A stretch of 64,000 bases of DNA. Source: Anaeramoeba flamelloides (Eukaryota > Metamonada > Anaeramoebidae). The position numbers and the translations under genes are program-made. This document shows positions 35,399-45,125 of the stretch, piece after piece. Every line of letters starts with the position of its first letter. The stretch's first letter is position 1. Under the pieces are notes generated by a model. That model searched no databases. It was not told the origin of the DNA and was given only the letters and a program-made list of their open reading frames with translations. Location of the stretch: NCBI GenBank assembly GCA_027625915.1, contig JANTQA010000072.1, forward strand, positions 2,790,001-2,854,000, read 5' to 3'.

Positions 35399-37427
35399 CT
35401 TTAGTATCAAAAAAAAAAAAAAAAAAAACTAATTATCAAATCTTATTTATATTCGCCTTTAAATCATTCTAAGCATATATAAATCTGATATTTTAAAAAT
35501 TAAAAAAAATAAAACCAAAAACTAAAAAAAACTTAGTCTAAATTATTGAAAAGAGCATTTACTGATTGTTTAATACTAAACTTTCAATGTTAAAAAAAGT
35601 TCAACAACAAGATTTTTTACTAATAATTAAATTCAATTTAAAAAGCATTACATAGTCTAAAATTTTCTTCGTTATTATTTGGTCTTTTCGAAGATTTTTT
35701 TTTTATCCAAATGATCTTTTACAAAAAAAAAAGTTTCAAAAAAAAAAATGAAAAAAAAAGAAAAATTTTATAAAAAAAGAAGAAAAAGAAGAAGAAAAAC
35801 AAAAGAAAAACAAAAATTTGTAAAATTAGAAAAAATGAGTCTGATCCAAAAACTTGAAAATCTTTTTATGATAAGAATACGGAATAAACTCTCAAAACTA
35901 CTTCTATAAACAACAACAAAGTGAGTTAAACATTTTGAAATCTAGTTTAGTATTCAAAAAAGAAAAAATAATAATTGAAAAAATCTTTTAGAATTTTTCT
36001 TTGGTAGATTTTATTATAGAGTATAAATAAAAGAAATTATCGTAACAACTCTTTTCTCAAAAAAAAAAAAAGAAAAGAAAAAAAACTCTTAGTTGGTAGA
36101 AGAAATATATTGTTCAATTCTAATCACTCTTTATTTGAATATGGAACGAAATCACTCAAAGAATTTGTGAATAATTAATCAGTAGTTTATTATCTATATT
36201 ATATTAGTAAAATCAAAACCAAAATTTAAACAATCTAATTTAATTTTTTTAAATTTCAAATAATTATTATAACTACACAACACTGGTTTGAAAAAATAAA
36301 ATTGGTTTTTTTAATCAAGATAAAACTGATAAAATTAATCTCTATCAAATGTCACCAAAAATCAATTATTTTTTAGAATTTACCAATAAAGAATAAATAA
36401 GAAATAAATAGATTAATATACATCAGATAATATTTTAGGTATTCATTGAAATAAAAGGTAAAAATTTATAAATTTTCTTAAAAAATGACACAACCCAAAT
36501 TCTCAAGGTAGCATTATGAAAGAAAAAAAAAAATACCCATTTTGATATTTAATCGAAGAATACAATAATTACAATAGAAATAAATATAAGATTTCTCTAC
36601 AATTCTTACTACTTCAACAACATTAGAATAACACATTGTCATTTTTTGTGATTCCAGATATCACAATCAACAAAATCATTAAAATACATTATTTATCGAT
36701 AAATAATTAATTAAAAAAATAAAAATTTGAAAAAATGATTTCAATTTTCATATATTTTAAAATTACACTTTTTTCTTCTAAAATCCATTTAAACCCTTTA
36801 AATTATGTGATCCATTCATTACAACTGGACAATTTGGATTGGAAAAGATATTAGTTTAATTACAAGTTTATAAAAGTAATGTGTTTATTTACAATTTAAT
36901 CTAACATACTAACACTTAAATGCTTGAGGAAATTGTATTTATTGTTATTAGTATAACCACTTTTTACGAAACTCTCTATTCAAGTTAAAACTAAGTGTTT
37001 TTGGTGTAAAAAATTTATCTTAAAATTGGATTTTTTATATTTAAATTATCAAATATCTTCAACATAATTGACTATCAAAGACCTCTTCTTTACCTATCTT
37101 GTTTATTGTAAGTAGAGTTATTGAAAAGTGGACAATTAGCAAAAGTAATTTTTTTTTAATAATTTGTTTTTTCATAATAGCCAAATGTATACCTATTATT
37201 TTATTTTTGAAGTTTTTTTAGATAAAAAGAGATTTTTAGAAGGAACATTTTCTGTCTGGTAGTTTCTTATCCAAACAATTTAGATAATTATAATTTACAA
37301 TTCTTTTTTTAATTTTTAAAAAAATCTTTAATAGTTTGTTATCAATCACTCAAAAATTTTAATTTAATACAAAAAATATTTTTTTTTTTTTTTTATTTTT
37401 ATTTATTTTTAATTTAATTTAAAATAG

Positions 37428-37756
37428 ATATACAACAAATCGAAACATTACATGGAGTAAAATTCAGTACAATAATTGAATATTTAAAAAAGAAATTAAT
37501 ACAAGAACACGAAGAACAAAAAAAAGAATTATTTTCTGTATTTGTTGAAAATGGGGTTTTATATTACAATGATATGGAATTAATGGTTAATTCCTGCTTA
37601 TACCTTGAAGACATGACAAGTAATTCTCATCAAAAAATGTTGGGGTCATTGATAAAAATTACACCCTTTGAAATTGTGATAAGGGTTTTATCTGTTGGAA
37701 ATGTGCGTGTATTAATATCCCAACTCGTTGTTGGAGACTATCAAATTTCTCAATAA
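37428..37756 (+). CDS. Terminal exon of an unrecognised gene
   Basis: The frame opens directly after an AAAATAG acceptor-like site and stays open for 108 codons to TAA; an internal Met at 37574 begins the last 60. The composition is protein-like and unlike its flanks (contains ELFSVFVENGVLYYNDMELM and ends RVLSVGNVRVLISQLVVGDY plus QISQ). The exon would start in phase 1 (two bases, then ATA CAA CAA). I do not recognise the family. The pattern of charged helix followed by short hydrophobic strands suggests a soluble folded domain. Upstream exons were not found. The alternative is a short intronless gene from 37574, but the open frame upstream of that Met argues against it. Confidence 0.55.
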
Positions 37757-38405
37757 ATTCAAAATATTATCTGAAGCTCAATTTAAATATTTTTCTTTCA
37801 ATCTTGATGGAATCTCACTATTATGTGTTCATTCAAAGGAAATTAAATCTGTTTAAATTATGATTAACGATCAATATTGAAATACATCAGTATATACATT
37901 CATTAATAGATCCAATACCAGGTTTATTAGTAGATAAACCATTTTTTTTTAAAAAAAAAACAATTAATTCGATAAAAATAATCAATTTAATAGTTCAAGA
38001 TATATTATTAAAGTAAATAATTCTATTTGTTAATTTCTTTTATTTAATTTATAATTTGAAATTAATAACAAAAATAATTAGTTTTTTTTTTTTTTTAATA
38101 ATGGTGGTTTTTTTAGATTGATAAAAATACATTTTCGAGATGTTTTTATTTTTTTATTTTTATTTTTATTATTATTTTCATTTATTTAAAATTTATAGTG
38201 GTATTTAAGGAATATATATATATATGTATATGAGTAAGAAAATTGTATTCTTGAAACTGTTAGGTGACCAATCTTTTGAATAATTTTTTTTTCACAATAA
38301 AAAATTGTTTTAATAAGTTTTCCAATTATTCTTGGAAAACTGACTTTATATAGGCAAAAATTAATATTATTTCACATAGTTAACAAAGCTTAATAGACTT
38401 AATTC

Positions 38406-38864
38406 CCAAAATTTAGACACACAAAATCATAAATAATCCAAAAAATATCTCAATTTTTTTTTCTATTTTTTTAATCTTTATATATAAATCACAGTCAAGT
38501 TTCACAATAGAAAGATTTATTTAGATACTTCCATTGTTATCCAAATATAAAAGAAAAAAATATTAAACCCAAAAAATAAAAATCTGTGTGACCAACATAA
38601 TGAAAGGAGTCAGAACAAAATATTTATTGCTAAATTTGTTGAAATTTCCCCAATAAATGTTGTTCGATCAAATGATAAGATACCATCAACTAATTGAATG
38701 TAATTTTTCTGTTAAATAAACTCAACACCAGTCTTATATCAACCAATGAAAAAAAAATCCAGAACTAAGGAAGTAGACTAGGTAACTGGAAAAAAAAAGA
38801 AAGAAATTAAAATAAAACAAAATTGACAAAAAGTAAATAAACTATTTTTCAGTCAAAGGAGCCA
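38406..38864 (-). mobile_element. Palindromic-end element F, copy 3 (right end eroded)
   Basis: Starts CCAAAATTTAGACACAC and carries the family interior in reverse orientation: TTTATATCAACCAATGA, GATCAAATGATAAGATACCA, and the AAAACAAAATTGACAAAAAG tract. The far end corresponding to TGTGTCCAAAATTTTGG cannot be found, so it is truncated or diverged near 38864. Confidence 0.6.
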
Positions 38865-39563
38865 AGTTGTAATGGGTATAATATATGTGTTTAAAGGATT
38901 TATATAGATATTAGAAGAAAAATTTTATTTTGGAAATTTTCAAAATTGAAATCATTTTTCCATTATCTGTTTTTTTTTTTTCGATTTTTTTTTAAAACAT
39001 CATTCAGTTACAAAATTTTTTTTTATTGCAAGATCAATATCCACTTGGTAAAAATGTGTTATTCTAAGGTTATTGAAACCATGTAAAGATTGTTGAGAAA
39101 TCATATTGATTTCTATTGCAATTCTATTCGATCTTTGATCTTGATATTTGATTAATAAATGTGAAAATTTTCGCTTCATTTTCATTTCCTTTTTCAAATA
39201 GAGACTACAAATACCTATACATACTTCATTTGGGGGCTTGGTTTCTAAAAGAAAAGTATAGAAAATGAAGTGAAAAAAGTTTCCTATTTATTATTCAAAT
39301 ACCAGTAGATAAAATACTAGTAAAAAAGCATTTAAATATGATTTGTGAATTAAGGGAGTAGCTACAACATAAGGCATGATAAAAATTTAAGAGAGATGAG
39401 ATAAGAACATTTTATTTTAGTGGCGTGTGATCGTAGATTCTCTAAAAATTTTTTTAAAAAAATTATTTGATATTTTTTTTTTAGTAATGTTCAACAATTA
39501 AAAACAAGAGATTATATTGATAAAATAGTTTTTTTTTTTTTTTTTATTAAAATAAACTTAATT

Positions 39564-40091
39564 CCATTAATTTGGGCACAGTTTAAACAGTTGGAAAAAT
39601 AACAATAACATGATTTACATCCAATTCGAAATTAATTTTAATTCAACAAACTATTTCATTTTTTGTCTTTTTTGTTTTTGTTTTCATTTCCTATTTCTGA
39701 AGTTACTTAATCGGTTTAGTTAGATCTGAAAATTTTTTATAGATGGTCGATAGAGGGTTACAGTTGAGTTTCTTAAATTGAAAAATCCACATAAAACCGG
39801 TGCATGGTATCTTATCATTTGATCGATCAACTATTATTGGTGTAATTTTAACAAATCAACCAATATATTTTTTGTTCAAACTCTTTCATTTCAGCTCGTT
39901 TCCTTATTTTGGACACACTTGTTTCGCTTTTTTGGTTTTATATTGTTTTATTATATTTGGATGAAAATGATTACTTAAAAAACCATTAATACTATGTTAC
40001 TTAAATGTGGTTTTATATTACGTTTGGAAAAATATCATAAATTGAATTTTTGTTTTCCTATTTTTGATTTTAGATGTGTCAAAATTTTTGG
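39564..40091 (+). mobile_element. Palindromic-end element F, copy 4
   Basis: A 528 bp forward copy from CCATTAATTTGGGCACAG to TGTGTCAAAATTTTTGG. It aligns end to end with 4686-5206, sharing AGTTTAAACAGTTG, TTTTGTCTTTTTTGTTTT, GTTTAGTTAGATCTG, TTGATCGATCAAC, and TTTGGAAAAATATCATAAAT. It sits ~700 bp from, and inverted to, copy 3. Confidence 0.75.
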
Positions 40092-40466
40092 AATGGGGGT
40101 TTAGTTTTTTTTTTGGGGGGGATGATAATTTCAGATTCTTTGAATAAAACTTATAGCTATTTTGTGGTTTAAACTTTGATAACATATAATCAGATTCACT
40201 TCTCATATTCCACTAAACACAACGATTTAAAATCCTAACAAGAAATAATTTGACTTAATTATTCTTTTTTTTGGAATCTTCTAGCGATTTAAGTCCCATT
40301 TATGTTTCCTTTTATGATTCTCTCAATTGTAATATTGTTGTTCTTTTTAAATAAAATCCATTAATCCCAAATGCCACTAATAAAAAAATATTTCTAATTG
40401 CTTTATGTTGTCAAGATTAAAAAAAGCTCAAAAATGATGAAAAAATAAAAAAAGGAAAAAATTAAA

Positions 40467-40561
40467 TGCCACAATAGAATGTTGAGAGAAGGATAAAAGA
40501 TAAGTTATTCAACATTCAAAACACTATTTTAAGCAATTCAACTCAACATTCTATTGTGGCA
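40467..40561. repeat. Short hairpin with perfect 20 bp stem
   Basis: TGCCACAATAGAATGTTGAG at 40467-40486 is perfectly complementary to 40542-40561, with a 55 bp loop. The loop itself contains further TTCAACATTC-like pieces. In DNA this AT-rich, a perfect 20 bp stem containing mixed bases is unlikely by chance. It could be a tiny fold-back element, a fresh local inversion-duplication, or an expressed small hairpin RNA. The sequence alone cannot decide. Confidence 0.7.
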
Positions 40562-41639
40562 ATTTCTTTGAGACATTTAAAAAAAAATTAAAAAAATTTA
40601 ATGAATGAAGTAATTTAAATAATAAAAATCAATCAGGTACAACCAGAGTAAAAAATGTTATTTTCTGATCCTCTTCAGAATTTCAAAAAAGTGAAAAATT
40701 TTTCTTTCCTTGGCTACTCCCACAAGTAAAATAATGATGAGAGTAATTGTGTCTCTCTGAAAATTTCAATTTAAAATTGGTTTTGTACCGATTTTAGTGT
40801 TTTTTTGATTAATTTTATTTCAAGAATTTTTAAAATATTTTGAGTACTATGAATATTTTCATTTTTTTATTTGAAAATAACTCTTTAATTATTTTCCAAA
40901 CGAAAAGAAATTTAAGAATTGAAATATCAAATTTAATGAAAAATAATTAAACTTTGTGATAAGATTAATAATTCAAGAAACTTCAATCATTTGATTGGAA
41001 TTAAAACTTTTAATATTTCTATTCAACCTTTATTCTAGATTGTTTGTTGAGGTAAAAAGAAAATTAATAGGTAATTTCTTCAATATATTTGATGTTTTTC
41101 GTTTTATTGACTCAGTTTTACGTCGTTTTCTAGAAGACAATTTTTCACTTAATGACCTTTTATAAATTGATTCCTCTAGAAAGGTACTTCAAAACAAACT
41201 CGTTATCGAAATTCTAAATCTAGATAATGATAAATTATTTCACTTTTTCCAAAAGATCAGACAATTTCTAAATTTTAAAAAAAAAATTGGTGCGCTAAAC
41301 GGTAAATTTTCAAAACAATTTTTCTGATTGTAACCAATCACAAAAAAGCATATACTTCAACCTTTCCCAATCTCAAGTCAAAAAAACCCAGTACTTTACA
41401 AAATAATCTCAGAAATCTACTTATTATTCTTGGATATCTATAAATTCTGTCTGAAAATTACTACTTTCTCAAAAATATTCAAAAGTTTGAATCATTTTTT
41501 TTAAAAAAGGATTGAAATTTTGTTCACTTCTTTTCAACCAAGAGCAAACCAAACCAAAAACTATTCTTTTTCGGAGTAAAATCAAACAAAACCAAATCAA
41601 AGTTTACCAACAAAAAAGTCGAAAACAATAGTTATCCAA

Positions 41640-44600
41640 ATGTCTCGAATTTCGGTAGTGCTTTTCTTGTTAATAACCCTCTCTTTAATATGTTGTCTCG
41701 AATTTGAAGACACGGTTCTAGAAGAAGAGATCGCACACAAACAAGTGAATGGGCTAAATTTTGGGTCAAATATTGAACCACAGTTAGCTGTGCTTGAGAA
41801 TTGTGGTGCTGATCAAACCAATTGTTCGAATGTCTGTTGTAATTCCACTGCCAAGTGTTGCCGTGGATATGTAAACGGAAGTTGCTGCGCGGAGGGCAGT
41901 AGCTGCTGTGGCGACATATGTATGGAAACCACAGACAATAGCGACTACCAGTGCTGCTCAAATAATATTTACGAAAAAAATTGGCTTTGTAAAAAAGAAG
42001 AGGGTTGCTGCAATTTGGGTTGCTATAACAAGACGACCCAGAAGTGTTGTCAAAATGATTACATCACCGTACTTGAAGCGGTTTGTTCAATTGACCAAGG
42101 CTGTTGTGAAAATACTTGCTTTAACCAAACTACAGAGCAATGCTGCCCAAGCAACAACGTGTGTGGCCTGGACGAGGGATGCTGTGGGTCCACTTGTATA
42201 AATGGCTCTTCCCATTGCTGCCCAAACGGTGAAAGCTATTGCCCCAAAAACGAAACCTGCTGTGGGGACGAATGCTATGACGAAAGCAAAGAGATTTGTT
42301 GTAACAGCTATGGGTTGGTTTGTGAGAAACCACAAGAATGCTGTTACTCGGGATGCTATGATCCCGAGACAGAGATCTGTTGCGGCGATCTTGTCGTGCA
42401 GAAAAACACCACAAAGTGCTGTGACGACTCTTACTCTCAGTACACTTGCCAGTCAAACGAGGGCTGCTGCCAAGGCTATTGCTATGATCTCAAAAATGAG
42501 TCGTGCTGCAATGGGATGATCTGTGGGGGGGTATCTGGATCAGGGTGCTGCTCGGGGTTGTGCTATGACACGACCAAAGGTGGTTGCTGCGGTTCCAACA
42601 CTCTCTACAACAATTTTGAGTACGTCTGCGAATATTCTCAAGGTCAATACTGTTGCGGAAACGCTTGCCAAAGTTGGGATTCGGACAGGAGGAAGAAAAA
42701 CCTCACAAAAGCAGAGTTGGGGTCTCTATGCTGCAAAGGCGTTTGGTGCGTTAACAAATATCCGTCCATCACCGATCCAAAAAATATGAACTGCTGTGAT
42801 GGTGTCTGTAGCATTTCGCCGTACTGTTATTGGAATTGCTGGACTGGCCAAAAGACGCCCAGCTTTATCAAGGGTTCCCATATGGACAGTAGCCAGTGTT
42901 GGAAGGTTTATCTTCAAACGGGGATAATCTTCTTAGCGGCTCTTCTCAGCTTTTTTTTCTTTTTATATTATTTCAATTTCAATTTTAAAAACTTTAAGTT
43001 GCTTTTAAAGGCTTATTTGTCAATTGCAGATTCCTTATTGGACTATGTTTTATTGTTCACTTGGTATCACAACGACCAAATGTGGTGGTTTTCATTAACT
43101 TTGATCATCTTGGTGATCGCAGGAGTAGCTTTAGCGGTTTATACACACAGATTTAGAAGGGGGGAGTTCCTCTTCTTTAACATCAAGAATTTTACTCACC
43201 AAAAAGTGGAAAAGAAAAATACAACAGTTTTGTATAACAATGTGAAAGCTTTTTATATTAATACTGTTAAGGATCAAAATTCAATGAACAAATTTAACAT
43301 CGAAAATATTTATCAACAAGATGATACGAAAGACAATGCCGATTACCTTAATTCATCAAATTCCTTTAGTTCTTCCATTTCTTTGAATAACGAAATTGAA
43401 GAAGAGAAAGAAATTAAGAATGAAAATGAAAATGAAAACGAGAATGAAAATGAAAATGAAAAGGGAAATACAAATGGAAAAAAAAATGAAAATGGAGATG
43501 AAAATGGAAATGAAAATTTGAATCAGGAAGAAAGACATCGACAAAGTGATTTAGAAAGTGATCAAATATCAGATGGCGAAAATAAAATAATTGACAAGAA
43601 GATTGAAAATCAAAGTAAAATTAAAAAGGAAAAAAATTCATTATTAATTGATATATTTTGGTTTATTATCAGCTTTTTTCAAATTTCATTTTTTATCGAA
43701 ACTCTTGTTCTGTTATATAAATATAAAAAGAAGGATCAAGAAAAAAAAATTAAAAAAAAAAACCAAAAAAGTGTATTTTCGAATTCTTTAAACGAGCCAT
43801 TACTAGCAAGTGAAGAATTAGAAGATGTGGATGAAAGTTCGTCAGATACATTAACTTCCAAGGATTCAGATGATGATAATGATGATGATGATGATGATAA
43901 TCAAAATAAAGCAAATGACGGAAAGGTAACTCTTCATAAAGATGTAAATGGAAATAATAATAATCAGAAAGATAATGCAATTGGCAAAAGCGATGACGAA
44001 AATGAGGATGAAAGGGATGAGGAAGGAAAGGGTGATGAAGAAGCCAAAATAGCAAGTATAACTTTTGATCAAGATGACGACGATTATATGTCGGCCAAAA
44101 AGAAAAAAGAGAAAGAAATTAAAATGATTAAAAGAAAACTACAGGTGAGGTCTTTGGGCATAATTGAAATTCTATTTGAATCAATTCCACAAATGGTCTT
44201 GCAATCTTATATTGTATTTGGAACAATGAACGCCCACCCACAGCCGTTGGTATTATTTTCCGTCGCAATTTCAATTTTAAAAACAATTTATACTTTGATA
44301 AGCGAGGATTTGTTTATCTTGAAAACAAGTGCCCTCATGAAGGGATACTTGCCCAAAAAAAAGATCTTGGTTTGGATAATTGCATATAGACTCATTACCT
44401 TATTTACCCAAACGGTCGGCATTGTTGTGGTTTGTATATATTTTGATACGATCCAAAGAACATTGGTTGCTATAATTTTGATTTTTATTCATTACCGCGT
44501 GATACTAACTAATCTGAATTGCACGACCAACAAAACGAAAAGAGTTGTTTTGTTTTTTCTTTCGGCCTTCCTTCCTTACATTTCTTGGCTTTTTTCAATC

Positions 44601-45125
44601 ATGGCAATTGTTTGCTTCTTTATTTGCTATCTGCCACTCGAATTCAATGTCCATCAATGGAATATTAATCTCGACAAAAAATTTCAATTTAATAATCCCA
44701 ACACTGCTTCAGTAAATACAGCTACACCAAAAAAGACAAATACAAAAAGTAAAAAAAAAAAAAAAATAATTTTTTTAAGAGAACATTATACACCATTATC
44801 AAAATTGTTTTTCTCTTTCAAAGACACCTTCCAATTAAACATTTTATTTTATTTATCCTTCTTTGAAGCCCTCATTTTTTTTGCAATATTTATAAACCTA
44901 AAATATAAAGATTATTCTCAAAATTCAATCCTTTATTCCATTCATTATATAAGATGGATTTATGGAATTTGTTGGGGGGTTAGGATAGTTCTTTATTATA
45001 CCTATAAAATATTCAAAATGAAGATTTCTTTGATTTTTAAAAAAACTGAACCCATGTCTTTTGAAAAATCAGTTTTATTCTATCAAAATGAAAAATCATT
45101 CCTTAAAAAAATCTTTAAATTTTAA
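41640..45125 (+). CDS. Cys-rich, XK-like multipass membrane protein
   Basis: A 1161-residue protein. A signal peptide (SVVLFLLITLSLICC, about 5-19) leads into an ectodomain (about 55-420) packed with CC pairs and NxS/NxT sites in repeats such as EGCCGSTCINGSSHCCPNG, reminiscent of granulin-like disulfide modules. Membrane segments follow at about 425-447, 455-475 and 482-501. Then come a disordered cytosolic Asn/Glu-rich loop (about 560-660), a membrane segment near 665-690, an Asp/Glu-rich loop, and a hydrophobic core beginning IIEILFESIPQMVLQSYIVF. The FESIPQ(M/L)xLQ motif plus surrounding helices resembles the XK/CED-8 family, some of whose members scramble phospholipids or regulate transport. 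The final helices run to the C-terminus. The ectodomain is clearly richer in G+C than the rest. The XK link rests on one motif and topology, so function is tentative. The start Met is immediately before the signal peptide. Confidence 0.75.
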   Translation: MSRISVVLFLLITLSLICCLEFEDTVLEEEIAHKQVNGLNFGSNIEPQLAVLENCGADQTNCSNVCCNSTAKCCRGYVNGSCCAEGSSCCGDICMETTDNSDYQCCSNNIYEKNWLCKKEEGCCNLGCYNKTTQKCCQNDYITVLEAVCSIDQGCCENTCFNQTTEQCCPSNNVCGLDEGCCGSTCINGSSHCCPNGESYCPKNETCCGDECYDESKEICCNSYGLVCEKPQECCYSGCYDPETEICCGDLVVQKNTTKCCDDSYSQYTCQSNEGCCQGYCYDLKNESCCNGMICGGVSGSGCCSGLCYDTTKGGCCGSNTLYNNFEYVCEYSQGQYCCGNACQSWDSDRRKKNLTKAELGSLCCKGVWCVNKYPSITDPKNMNCCDGVCSISPYCYWNCWTGQKTPSFIKGSHMDSSQCWKVYLQTGIIFLAALLSFFFFLYYFNFNFKNFKLLLKAYLSIADSLLDYVLLFTWYHNDQMWWFSLTLIILVIAGVALAVYTHRFRRGEFLFFNIKNFTHQKVEKKNTTVLYNNVKAFYINTVKDQNSMNKFNIENIYQQDDTKDNADYLNSSNSFSSSISLNNEIEEEKEIKNENENENENENENEKGNTNGKKNENGDENGNENLNQEERHRQSDLESDQISDGENKIIDKKIENQSKIKKEKNSLLIDIFWFIISFFQISFFIETLVLLYKYKKKDQEKKIKKKNQKSVFSNSLNEPLLASEELEDVDESSSDTLTSKDSDDDNDDDDDDNQNKANDGKVTLHKDVNGNNNNQKDNAIGKSDDENEDERDEEGKGDEEAKIASITFDQDDDDYMSAKKKKEKEIKMIKRKLQVRSLGIIEILFESIPQMVLQSYIVFGTMNAHPQPLVLFSVAISILKTIYTLISEDLFILKTSALMKGYLPKKKILVWIIAYRLITLFTQTVGIVVVCIYFDTIQRTLVAIILIFIHYRVILTNLNCTTNKTKRVVLFFLSAFLPYISWLFSIMAIVCFFICYLPLEFNVHQWNINLDKKFQFNNPNTASVNTATPKKTNTKSKKKKKIIFLREHYTPLSKLFFSFKDTFQLNILFYLSFFEALIFFAIFINLKYKDYSQNSILYSIHYIRWIYGICWGVRIVLYYTYKIFKMKISLIFKKTEPMSFEKSVLFYQNEKSFLKKIFKF

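Larger units (their letters stand above)
27016..37427. other. Long gene-free stretch rich in inverted repeats
   Basis: About 10 kb without a supported gene. It holds a hairpin array (about 27990-29215), a repeated segment with an internal insertion (about 30600-31360) related to 32210-32480, a 371 bp fold-back element (32486-32856), repeat J copy 1 (about 33600-34300), and an (AT)n run at 35376-35398. Short open frames at 31777-32025, 33900-34103, 33977-34285 and 35033-35260 carry no recognised domain. The upstream exons of the gene ending at 37756 should lie here but I could not identify them. Confidence 0.55.
37757..41639. other. Intergenic stretch with two F elements and a small hairpin
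   Basis: No supported gene. It holds element F copies 3 (38406-38864, reverse) and 4 (39564-40091, forward), and a short perfect-stem hairpin (40467-40561). Frames at 39000-39197 and 40018-40206 (minus) are without motifs, and the second runs through the end of element F. The promoter of the 41640 gene must lie at the right end but has no recognised motif. Confidence 0.55.
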
